Shown: positions 32,367 through 40,540 of the stretch, piece after piece
Position numbering within the stretch: position 1 is the stretch's first letter
Layout: the number at the start of each line of letters is the position of its first letter
Assembly (NCBI GenBank): GCA_017535635.1
Contig: JAFXTU010000049.1
Span: forward strand, 1-64,000
Direction of reading: 5' to 3'
DNA length: 64,000 nt
Origin: Oscillospiraceae bacterium
GTDB taxonomy: Bacteria > Bacillota > Clostridia > Oscillospirales > Oscillospiraceae
Notes under the pieces: generated by a model
What the model saw: the letters and a program-made list of their open reading frames with translations, nothing else
What the model was told of the DNA's origin: nothing
Database searches by the model: none
Position numbers and translations under genes: made by a program

Positions 32367-35300
32367 CTAAGAAGAAGTGCTGCCGGTCGGCGTGTTGACG
32401 ACCCAGATCTCCGGGGAGGGCCAGTCGCCGTAGTGGGTGGCAACGAAGTCGTTGGCCGCCAATGCATATCCCAACTGCGCGACCGTCTTCAGGTCGTATT
32501 TACCGCCGAAGATGTCGGTCAGATAACTGTCATAAGGCTCGGCGGGGGCGGGGTTGGCTCCACTCGCTTTCACCTGGACGAAGCCGTCGAAGGTGCTCAC
32601 CGTGTCGTCCAGATCGGAGAGCGTACCCGTTCCGCTGAACTCGCCGCTGCCCACAGAGTTCATTCGACTGCCTGCGGTGGTCACTTCGTTGTTGATGATA
32701 TCATAGTACTGATTCACACCGGAGAGAGTCGTGCCGCTGACGGACCCCGCAAAGGCGCCGGCAGTTGTCGTGCCGTTGATCAGGCCGGTGGCGTAGGTAT
32801 TCTCCACGCTCCCGCCGCTGATGCTGCCCACCAGACCGCCCGCGGTGTCGCCGGAGGCGGAGCAGGTGGAGTAGCTGTAGGTGATATTTGTTCCGCCGGC
32901 GCTGCCGATCAGACCACCGGCGTAGGTGCTACCGGTCACGTTATAACTGGACCTGCTGTATTCTCCGTCGCTGGTCTGCCCGCCGGAATAGCTGGCTCTA
33001 ACACTGCCGCCGGAGGCGGAACCGATCAGGCCGCCCGCGGTGCTGCCGGAGACCGTGACCGCCGCAGCGCTCTTAATGACGCTGCCGCCGGTCATGCTGC
33101 CGATCAGGCCGCCCGCATTGCCGGAAGAGGCGGAAATCGTGGAACTACTCCCACTGCCCTTCCGCGCCAGAACATAGGTAACGGTGCCCTGGGAGGTTCC
33201 TGCCAGCGAGCCGGCGGATTTGCCGCTGCCGGTAGTGCGCACCGTGAAGTTCAAAAGCTCCAGGTCGGATACTTTATCATCCGACTTGAGGGTGCCAAAA
33301 AGGCCCGCGAAGTCAGTATGATTCACCGGGACGCCAGTGATGGAGTGTTTGCCGCCGTCGTAATCAAGCTTATACGCAGGGCTTACCGGGGCATAGTAGC
33401 CCGCTGCTGTAGCGTCGTTCCCGCCGGAGAGGGTAATCCGACTCGACGCTTTCTCGGCATCCCGGAAATCGGACCAGTCCAGATCATTGATCTGCGTGGC
33501 CTTCACCGTATTGTCGTTGCCGGGATCGTAGGAGGAAATGGTGCCGTCCAGGTTTTCCAGATGACGGATGTATTCAATATCTGCAGTGCGGCCGGTGCTG
33601 TTCAGCGGATCGGAGGTCTTGGCAAACAGGCTGTTGTCGGTACAATCATCATCTTCCTCAAACAGGTCCACAATGTTCTCCGAGGCCACAGCCCGAACCG
33701 TAATGTCCTCACCGGGGAGAAGTGCGAGCTCTTCGCCGGGGTTGGGAGTACCCTGCTCGCCAAAAAGCTGAGAGAAATGTCCCGTAGGGCTGGTGATATC
33801 GTCCAACACGAGAGTGAATTTATCGTTTGTCGGCGTAAGGTTCGCCCCAAGCTGGAAACTGCCCTTATCGTTCAGAGAGTCATTGTTCGTGAGCTTGCCG
33901 AAGTTTTCTCTCGTGGCGCCGGTCCCGTCGAGGACATATTTGCCGCCGCTGAGGTTCAGCTTGATGAAATGAGTCCTCCCGCTGGTCGCGCCGGTAACAG
34001 AGATCAGAATATACTCTGGAAGATTATCGTTGTTCTTTGATTTGTATGCTGACACATCGAGTTCCAGCTTCAATATATCTTCATTTATCAAACTATACTC
34101 CAGAGGCGTGGGGATGGGAACATGCCAGTCGCCGAAATGGGTCTCTGTCGCCAGAAGGCCGACGGGACGCGTATCGCCTTCTCCATAAAGCTGGGCAATT
34201 GAGGGGAAGTAAAAGCCCTTATTATTCAGGTACTTGTCATAGTTGTTGGCCCCTGCCCGATCCGCCAGTGCGACAAAGAGTATGTTATTGTCGCTCCCTG
34301 CGGCAACAGGGATCACAGTATCAATCTTGGAGGAAGCGATATCGCTGACATAATAGCACTTACCACCGTCGGAAAAGACGAGTCCGGTATCAGCAGCAAA
34401 ACTACCAATAAAAGCATCCGTTGTCGAGCTGTTACTGACTCCGACCACGGCTCCGGTACAATAGGCGATTCCTTTTATGGTCACTTGTCCCGCGCTCCCG
34501 ATGAAGCCCCCGGCAACGCTGCCCTTAGCCGCACAGGTAGAATAACAGTTTTCCACCTCGAGTTCCGCCCCGGATGCGCTGCCAATGAGTCCCCCGGAGC
34601 TGCCGCCGGCAACTATGTTGAGGTAATCATTGTCTTCTTTCTTATACTGTCCGTCGTAAGTGTGGCCGCCGGAATAGGAGCCTCTAATACTGACCTCCCC
34701 GCTCGCCGAACCGATCAGGCCCCCGGCGTCCCCGCCAGAAGACGTCACCAGAAGGGCTGCCGCACCGAATTCCACGGTACTGTTTTTCAAGCCGCCGATC
34801 AGCCCTCCGGCGTTGCCGGAGGCGGCATGGATCCCCCGCTCAACGCTTTCTCCCGAACCACCGGCCTTGGGAGCCGCAGGGATGATATCGTCGAAGAGTT
34901 GTGAAACACCGCTGGTAAAGAGGATCGGCAAACGATCAAATCCGCCCCCCCTCTTCGGTGCGGCGGCGCTGGCGCCGACCAGACCTGTTGTTTCTCCCAA
35001 CTTATTAAACGCCAGGACATTGTAGACCGTAGCGTTTTCTGCCCAGCCTGCCAAAGCTCCCGCATGACCGGTAGCAGAGGTGGAAGTCACGTCAAAGAGC
35101 CGCAGGTCCAGATTCTTTATCTCACTGTCATTGATTGAGCCAAATAGACCTGCATTGCCGTTGTGCTTGATCTGAACGCTGATGATCCTCTGACTCTGTC
35201 CATTATACAGAAGCTTGTAATCGGGGTTGACCGGGGCAAAGTACATGTCCGTTGTGGCAGGCCCGCCATCGGTATAGGTGATCTGGGTCCCCGTTTTGCT

Positions 35301-36587
35301 TGTAATACCCGTATCAGAGCATTCCGGAAAATCCGTCCAGGTGAGATTCCTGATTTGGGTCGCCTCAACTTTTTTCGTCGAATCGTAGGTACTGACCTTC
35401 TCTATTTCCTTATCCACAAGGGTCGAAATGTTGAACCCGGAAATGCTACCGTCCAGATTTTCCAGGTGACGGAAGTACCTGATCTGATCGGTCTGAACCT
35501 TGCCGTCGTTATCATAATCAAAGAGGCTGTTGGAAAAGTCTGATTTGCTCCTGGCGTTTTTGCTGTCCGCGATAGCGAAATTGTTGTAAGCGAGAGCGTA
35601 AACTTCGATCTCCTCCCCGGGGATGAGGCCGGAGCCAGAAAAGAGCGATGCGAAATGGCGGTTTTCCCCCACGTTTTTTCTGGTAATATCGTCCAAAACC
35701 AGGGTCATAGCACTTACCGAACCCGTAATTTGGAATATCGAGGTTTCCGGGTATACTTCGGGTGCTAATCCTTGTGTATCATTTCCATCACTATATACCA
35801 GTAAGATCTCCTTGGATGCATTGCTGGTTTGCCCCGTGACCACCAGCTTCAGGCCGGTCTTAACATAGTCGGGGTCAACAGAGGGGACATTCGGATTCGT
35901 GACCTCTACCCAAAGGACATCCTCGTTATGGATCTTGACCGTCGGCTGCTTCAAGTCCGCCCCCTTTGGCAGAGAGGCGGCCTCTGCGCCGCCGTACCAC
36001 CCCAGTACGGCTTTATTCCATTCGGAACTCTGGCGATCGCCTTTTTTGCCCGGTCCGTAATAGGTAGTCATCAAGTCATCGTATTCGTCGCTCTCATAGG
36101 TATGCCCAAACCGTTTTCCATCCTTTTCGGCGTAGAACACGTCCAGAACAAGGCCCGGGTCCTTCTGATAACGAATAACGTAGCTTCCCCCAAGACGCAC
36201 CGTCTCGTCTACGGAGGCAAAGGGAAGCATGAGACTGAGGATGGCGTCGGAGGCAGCATCCGGGCTGATATAGCTCCCGCTGTCAGCGTCATTTTCCTGC
36301 ACACCGACAACGAAATAATAGATTTCTTTGTCCGCATCCTCGGAGAGACTACTCGTTATACCGGGCTTGCTTTTCTCCAGATAGCCCTGGCTTTCCGCCA
36401 CAGTCAAATGGTTCTGAGCGGCGACGAAGATCTCCTTGGCGATGCCGTCCAGCTCAAGCTGTTTCAGGCTCCGCTGATAGCGGACCACGCCCACCACCGA
36501 AACCCCGGCCAGGACGATGAGGATCGCCACGACGATCAGCACCTCCGCCAGGGTAAAGCCTCTTCTGTTGTTCCGAAATCTTTTCAT
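32367..36587 (-). CDS. Giant prepilin-like surface protein with duplicated GLUG-rich modules
   Basis: 1406 residues. Residues 1-35 are a class III/type II prepilin leader and helix, RRG followed by FTLAEVLIVVAILIVLAG, with cleavage before Phe and Glu5 present. The rest is a large beta-rich ectodomain made of two related modules (about 200-830 and 840-1400). Each contains a TLVLDDIT segment, RHLENLDG, a YxAPVxPxYKL segment and several GLUG-type repeats (AGGLIGSASGG, AGGLVGSISGG), ending in H(F/Y)GDW. GLUG repeats occur in IgA-peptidase and adhesin stalks. Ordinary pilins are about 150 residues, so this would be a tip or adhesive subunit. Last gene of the cassette. Confidence 0.85.
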   Translation of the reverse strand: MKRFRNNRRGFTLAEVLIVVAILIVLAGVSVVGVVRYQRSLKQLELDGIAKEIFVAAQNHLTVAESQGYLEKSKPGITSSLSEDADKEIYYFVVGVQENDADSGSYISPDAASDAILSLMLPFASVDETVRLGGSYVIRYQKDPGLVLDVFYAEKDGKRFGHTYESDEYDDLMTTYYGPGKKGDRQSSEWNKAVLGWYGGAEAASLPKGADLKQPTVKIHNEDVLWVEVTNPNVPSVDPDYVKTGLKLVVTGQTSNASKEILLVYSDGNDTQGLAPEVYPETSIFQITGSVSAMTLVLDDITRKNVGENRHFASLFSGSGLIPGEEIEVYALAYNNFAIADSKNARSKSDFSNSLFDYDNDGKVQTDQIRYFRHLENLDGSISGFNISTLVDKEIEKVSTYDSTKKVEATQIRNLTWTDFPECSDTGITSKTGTQITYTDGGPATTDMYFAPVNPDYKLLYNGQSQRIISVQIKHNGNAGLFGSINDSEIKNLDLRLFDVTSTSATGHAGALAGWAENATVYNVLAFNKLGETTGLVGASAAAPKRGGGFDRLPILFTSGVSQLFDDIIPAAPKAGGSGESVERGIHAASGNAGGLIGGLKNSTVEFGAAALLVTSSGGDAGGLIGSASGEVSIRGSYSGGHTYDGQYKKEDNDYLNIVAGGSSGGLIGSASGAELEVENCYSTCAAKGSVAGGFIGSAGQVTIKGIAYCTGAVVGVSNSSTTDAFIGSFAADTGLVFSDGGKCYYVSDIASSKIDTVIPVAAGSDNNILFVALADRAGANNYDKYLNNKGFYFPSIAQLYGEGDTRPVGLLATETHFGDWHVPIPTPLEYSLINEDILKLELDVSAYKSKNNDNLPEYILISVTGATSGRTHFIKLNLSGGKYVLDGTGATRENFGKLTNNDSLNDKGSFQLGANLTPTNDKFTLVLDDITSPTGHFSQLFGEQGTPNPGEELALLPGEDITVRAVASENIVDLFEEDDDCTDNSLFAKTSDPLNSTGRTADIEYIRHLENLDGTISSYDPGNDNTVKATQINDLDWSDFRDAEKASSRITLSGGNDATAAGYYAPVSPAYKLDYDGGKHSITGVPVNHTDFAGLFGTLKSDDKVSDLELLNFTVRTTGSGKSAGSLAGTSQGTVTYVLARKGSGSSSTISASSGNAGGLIGSMTGGSVIKSAAAVTVSGSTAGGLIGSASGGSVRASYSGGQTSDGEYSRSSYNVTGSTYAGGLIGSAGGTNITYSYSTCSASGDTAGGLVGSISGGSVENTYATGLINGTTTAGAFAGSVSGTTLSGVNQYYDIINNEVTTAGSRMNSVGSGEFSGTGTLSDLDDTVSTFDGFVQVKASGANPAPAEPYDSYLTDIFGGKYDLKTVAQLGYALAANDFVATHYGDWPSPEIWVVNTPTGSTSS

Positions 36588-36626
36588 AAGCTCCTGCCTC
36601 TATGTCCCCGCCGCCGAACGGCGCAT

Positions 36627-37217
36627 TTATCCCTCGAACGCATTCAGATTTCGAATCAGAAAGGGTTCGGGTTCGGTTCCAGTTTCACCTTCGATCTCCG
36701 CAATTACATGCTCGGGCTCGGGACCCCCGGTTTTCTGGATGACCCGCAGACCTTCCACCGTGAACATTCCATTCGAGTAAAGGATTTTATCAAATATCAC
36801 ATAAAGGTTCTTTGTGGCGGCGGCTCTGGATACCAGCGGTCGTATTGCCCTGCTGTCCGAGTCGGTTCCCAAGCTGCTCCCATCATCCCGAAGATACTCC
36901 AGCATGATGACATCGTTCTCAATGCTCAACTGTGCCAAAACGGAATACCGAGCGCTGCGGTAACGCTCCAATTCGGTAGTACCCTCTTTAACCGAGATAT
37001 CCGTCGCCGTGGAAAGCTCTTCCCGCAGGGCTGTCATGGTGGTAGAGAGGAGGACCTGGGCGTTGCCGGCGTCCACTACCTTTGTGTAGGCATTGGCGGC
37101 CACAGGCATCCCCGCCGCCACAACTCCGGTCACCAAAAGCAGAATAATGAGAACCACCAGCATCTCCGTCAGGGAAAAGCCGGATTGATTATTCAGTTTT
37201 TGCAAGCTCCGCTTCAT
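36627..37217 (-). CDS. Prepilin-type protein
   Basis: A 196-residue pilin-like protein: basic leader MKRSLQKLNNQSG, then FSLTEMLVVLIILLLVTGVV (Phe1, Glu5, hydrophobic helix), then a globular domain with VDAGNAQVLLSTTMTALREEL. Processed by a prepilin peptidase and assembled in the membrane. GGGAG lies just before ATG 37217. It is 10 bases downstream of the preceding prepilin gene and 39 bases upstream of the giant one. Confidence 0.88.
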   Translation of the reverse strand: MKRSLQKLNNQSGFSLTEMLVVLIILLLVTGVVAAGMPVAANAYTKVVDAGNAQVLLSTTMTALREELSTATDISVKEGTTELERYRSARYSVLAQLSIENDVIMLEYLRDDGSSLGTDSDSRAIRPLVSRAAATKNLYVIFDKILYSNGMFTVEGLRVIQKTGGPEPEHVIAEIEGETGTEPEPFLIRNLNAFEG

Positions 37218-37227
37218 ACTCCCAACC

Positions 37228-37590
37228 TCAGCCCGGCTTTTTATAGGCGATCACCTTGTTTCCGCGGTAGCCTTCATTCTCGTAGACGTTCACGGAAATG
37301 GCGGAAACCGCCCCTGGCTCCATATTGATTTCCTTTGTATCCGAAGGATCCGTTATATCTGTTACCGTAAGATTCTTGCTCTCTCCTGCCCCGCTCATCT
37401 CCGCCAGGGCATTGTTCGCCTTATCATACCTTGTCATCTTCTCCTTACTTTGTAGGATAAGGCGGCTGGAGGAGGAGATCATGGAGGCCAGCATCACCAG
37501 GGCCACAGCGGAAATCAACAAGGCCACCAAAACTTCCGCAATGGAGTCTCCCCGGCAATTGCTCAGCTTTTCCGTTATTCTTTTTCTCAT
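37228..37590 (-). CDS. Small prepilin-type protein
   Basis: A 120-residue pilin-like protein with leader MRKRITEKLSNCRG, then DSIAEVLVALLISAVALVML (Glu near position 5 of the mature helix), and a short C-terminal domain. The mature N-terminus is Asp rather than Phe, as in some GspI/PilV-like minor pilins. ATG 37590 with GGGAG 9 bases upstream is chosen over TTG 37599, which touches the ribosome binding site. Confidence 0.82.
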   Translation of the reverse strand: MRKRITEKLSNCRGDSIAEVLVALLISAVALVMLASMISSSSRLILQSKEKMTRYDKANNALAEMSGAGESKNLTVTDITDPSDTKEINMEPGAVSAISVNVYENEGYRGNKVIAYKKPG

Positions 37591-37595
37591 GCCGC

Positions 37596-38450
37596 TCAAC
37601 TCCCTATCTCTGCCGCCCCGTTACGGATTTCCGACGCTGTCCACATGAGTTCATTCGTTTTCGAGCTGACTTTTGTTTTCGTCACTTTGCTGTGTTCTAT
37701 CTTCCCGTCATTATACACAAAATTGTCTTCCGTTTCCACTTCGTTTCCTTCGTAAACCTTCGTTCCCGGATCATTCAGCGTGAGAGTAAAGGAGAGAACA
37801 AAAGCACCCTCGCCGCTCTCTTCCTTGTTTTTATAGGTGAATCCCATCGTCCCTTGTTTATTCATGGTTACTTCCACAAGCACGACCGGCAGATCGTCTG
37901 TCTCCTCGCCCACGGTCACGGTCAAATTCTTCGACCACGTCGGCCATTCAGCATCTCCCGCAGCGGGTTCGAAGATGGGTATATGTTCATAAACGCTGGC
38001 GTATCTGCTTGAATCCATTGGATCCTCAGTCCGGCCAAGCACCAGGTCAAGAGCCGCATCGCCCAAAAGGCTGCTTCCCCGCACAAGATCGTTTGGCTGG
38101 CCGCTTTGCTGAAAAGTTAATGAATATACCTGGTCTTCACTAAGAAGCGAATCCTCAATGGAATCTCCGTATGTTCTGTTATAGGTGTCCGTCTTGCTCA
38201 TTTCCCGCACGATGGTATAGCTCTGCCCGTTCAGCTCGTCCCGGAACAGCTGGGCCGCGCTGGTCACGGCATAGTATCTCCGGTCGGCCTCCGCCAGCTG
38301 GCTGACCCGGCCGGAGGCCGCGGTCCCCGCCGCCAGCACCACGCTGCCCACCACGGCGCAGACCAGGAACAGCAGCAGGGCAAAGGTGATGGAGGCCCCC
38401 CTGCCGGACCGCAGCTTCGCCTGCAGCCTTTCTCTCAAGCTCTCTCTCAT
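37596..38450 (-). CDS. PilX/TadE-like membrane-anchored pilus component
   Basis: 284 residues. A basic, Arg-rich start with RSGRGASITFALLLFLVCAVVGSVVL resembles the N-terminal helix of PilX or TadE/TadG-type proteins. A beta-rich exported domain follows, with no classic prepilin motif. First gene of the cassette; ATG 38450 has GGAGG 8 bases upstream (GTG 38459 is an alternative). Likely a minor, priming or tip component co-assembled with the three prepilins. Confidence 0.7.
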   Translation of the reverse strand: MRESLRERLQAKLRSGRGASITFALLLFLVCAVVGSVVLAAGTAASGRVSQLAEADRRYYAVTSAAQLFRDELNGQSYTIVREMSKTDTYNRTYGDSIEDSLLSEDQVYSLTFQQSGQPNDLVRGSSLLGDAALDLVLGRTEDPMDSSRYASVYEHIPIFEPAAGDAEWPTWSKNLTVTVGEETDDLPVVLVEVTMNKQGTMGFTYKNKEESGEGAFVLSFTLTLNDPGTKVYEGNEVETEDNFVYNDGKIEHSKVTKTKVSSKTNELMWTASEIRNGAAEIGS

Positions 38451-38475
38451 GGGCTCCACCTCCCCTGGTTACTTC

Positions 38476-38496
38476 CGCCGGTCCGCCGGACCGGCG
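38476..38496 (-). promoter_or_regulatory. Leader hairpin of the prepilin cassette
   Basis: CGCCGGTCC (38476-38484) pairs perfectly with GGACCGGCG (38488-38496) around GCC, 26 bases upstream of the first prepilin-operon start. It may stabilise the mRNA or modulate ribosome access. The minus-strand promoter between here and 38600 was not resolved. Confidence 0.4.
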
Positions 38497-38657
38497 ACAA
38501 TTAGACGTAGTAAACCATCCTAAAAATTCAGGTTCAGTTTAACATCTCCCTCCGTCAAAGTAAAGGCTTTTTTCCCGCCGGGCGAAAAAAACATGCCCGC
38601 TCTCCCACCGCCCCCTCTCCTCTGCGCCGGAATCGGCCATTGTCCCCCTCTCCGCTC

Positions 38658-38686
38658 TTGCAAAGCGGAGGCGCTTAGGCTATAAT
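38658..38686 (+). promoter_or_regulatory. Promoter of the ABC exporter operon
   Basis: TTGCAA (38658-38663), 17-base spacer, consensus TATAAT (38681-38686). The start site near 38693 excludes the upstream TTG as initiation codon. Confidence 0.75.
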
Positions 38687-38728
38687 GTTAAATTGGATTA
38701 TTACAGAAAGAAAGAGGTGGACGCCTCC

Positions 38729-40540
38729 ATGCAGTCCCGGAAGGGAGAGCGCGTGCGCGCGCTCCTGCGCTATACAAAAGGATATCGGGTCCCCATCCTC
38801 CTGAGCTTCCTGCTCATGGAGGCCGAGCTGGTCCTGGGCTTCATCTCCCCCCTGATCCTGGCCATCACCATCGACTCCGTGCTGGGGGACAAGCCCGTCA
38901 ACGTGGCCTGGTACTTCCGCTGGTTCGTCCCCATGGTAGGGGGCGTGGAGGTCATCCGCCGGAACCTCTGGATCATGGCGGCGGCCATGCTGGGGATGAC
39001 CCTTCTCTCCGGTTTTCTCCGCTTCGCCCGGGCCAGGCTCAACACCCGGGCCGGGGAGGGCAGCGTCCAGGTCCTGCGGGACCGGCTCTATGCCCACATC
39101 CAGCGGCTCCCCTTCCGCTGGCACGCCAGTGCCCAGACGGGCGACGTGATCCAGCGGGCCACCAACGACGTGGACGTCGTCCGCCGCTTCAACTCCGGCG
39201 TCCTGCTGGAATTTGTCCGCACCATCCTCATGGTCCTGGTGGGGGCGGTGGTGATGTTCACCATCAATGAGGCCCTGGCCTTCATCACCATCGGCATGGT
39301 GATCCCGGTGGCCCTCATCAGCATTCTGTTCCACCTCCGCATCCACAAGCTCCTGGAGGAGCAGGAGGCGGCGGAGGGGAAGCTTTTCACCGTCATGCAG
39401 GAGAACGTCACCGGGATCCGGGTGGTCCGGGCCTTCGGGCGCTCGGCCTTTGAGCTTGGAAAGTTCAACGAGGCCAACGAGGAAAACCGGAGGCAGCTCA
39501 TCCGGGTCAACAACGCCTTTTCCTCCCTCTGGGCCACGCTGGACCTGGTCTGCGGCCTGGAATTCGCCGCCGTTCTGGTGGTGGGGATCCTGCTGGCCGT
39601 CCGGGGGACCCTCACCGTGGGGCAGTTCACCGTGTTCCTCAGCTACGTCTACACCTTCTTCTGGCCCATCCGGGGCTTCGGCCGGGTGCTGAGCCAGCTG
39701 AGCCGGACCCTGGTGGCCGTGGGCCGACTGGAGGAGATCTTCCGGGCGGAGGAGGAGCAGGACCTGGAGGAGGGGGAGACCCCCAGCCTCCGGGGAGACG
39801 TGGTCTTCCGGGACGTGAGCTTCGCCTACGACAAGCAGCCGGTGCTGAAGCACCTCAATATGCGCATCCCCGGGGGCAGCACCGTGGCCATCCTGGGGGG
39901 CACCGGCTCCGGGAAGAGCACCCTGACCCTCCTGCTGCAGCGCCTCTACGAGGTGGAGGAAGGCAGCGTCACCATCGGGGGAGCCGACCTGCGGGGCATC
40001 CGCAAGAGCTGGCTGAGGAGCCGCATCGGCATCGTGCTCCAGGAGCCCTTCCTCTATTCCCGGAGCATTTTGCAGAACATCTCCGTCCGCAGCCGGGAGC
40101 CGGACCGGGCCAGGGCCGAGGCCGCCGCCAGGGACGCCTGCGTCCACGAGGACATCATGGACTTCGAGCAGGGTTACGACACCGTGGTGGGCGAGCGGGG
40201 CGTCACCCTCTCCGGCGGGCAGAAGCAGCGGGTCGCCATCGCCAGGGCCCTGGCCGGGGAGAGCGACATTCTGATCTTCGACGATTCCCTCTCCGCCGTG
40301 GACACCCGCACCGACGCCGCCATCCGGGACGCCCTGCGCGCCCGGCGGCAGGGCGTCACCACCATCATCATCTCCCACCGGGTCACCACCCTCATGGAGG
40401 CGGACCGGATCTTCGTCCTGAAGGACGGGCAGGTGGCCGAGGAGGGCACCCACACCCAGCTCATGGCCATTCCCGACGGGATCTACCGACGCACCTTCGA
40501 CATCCAGAGCGCCGCCGTGGAAGGGGGGGAGAGCGCGTGA
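38729..40540 (+). CDS. ABC exporter, fused permease-ATPase (subunit A)
   Basis: A 603-residue half-transporter: six transmembrane helices (about 25-315) and an ABC domain with Walker A GGTGSGKST, signature [17 protein letters not shown], Walker B ILIFDDSLSAVD and switch His SHRVTT. The residue after Walker B is Asp (FDDS), not the usual Glu, so this subunit probably carries the degenerate site of a heterodimer, as in BmrC/TM287. ATG 38729 lies behind AGAGG. Substrates of such exporters are drugs, lipids or peptides. Confidence 0.9.
   Translation: MQSRKGERVRALLRYTKGYRVPILLSFLLMEAELVLGFISPLILAITIDSVLGDKPVNVAWYFRWFVPMVGGVEVIRRNLWIMAAAMLGMTLLSGFLRFARARLNTRAGEGSVQVLRDRLYAHIQRLPFRWHASAQTGDVIQRATNDVDVVRRFNSGVLLEFVRTILMVLVGAVVMFTINEALAFITIGMVIPVALISILFHLRIHKLLEEQEAAEGKLFTVMQENVTGIRVVRAFGRSAFELGKFNEANEENRRQLIRVNNAFSSLWATLDLVCGLEFAAVLVVGILLAVRGTLTVGQFTVFLSYVYTFFWPIRGFGRVLSQLSRTLVAVGRLEEIFRAEEEQDLEEGETPSLRGDVVFRDVSFAYDKQPVLKHLNMRIPGGSTVAILGGTGSGKSTLTLLLQRLYEVEEGSVTIGGADLRGIRKSWLRSRIGIVLQEPFLYSRSILQNISVRSREPDRARAEAAARDACVHEDIMDFEQGYDTVVGERGVTLSGGQKQRVAIARALAGESDILIFDDSLSAVDTRTDAAIRDALRARRQGVTTIIISHRVTTLMEADRIFVLKDGQVAEEGTHTQLMAIPDGIYRRTFDIQSAAVEGGESA

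Noticed and set aside
32367..32369. TAG as a pyrrolysine codon
   Set aside because: No pyrrolysine synthesis or tRNA genes are visible, and other genes here (for example the HD-GYP gene and thpR) end normally in TAG. Simple readthrough or a nonsense mutation is more likely.
38693..38728. Upstream TTG start for the first ABC exporter gene
   Set aside because: It coincides with the predicted transcription start and lacks a ribosome binding site; ATG 38729 fits better.
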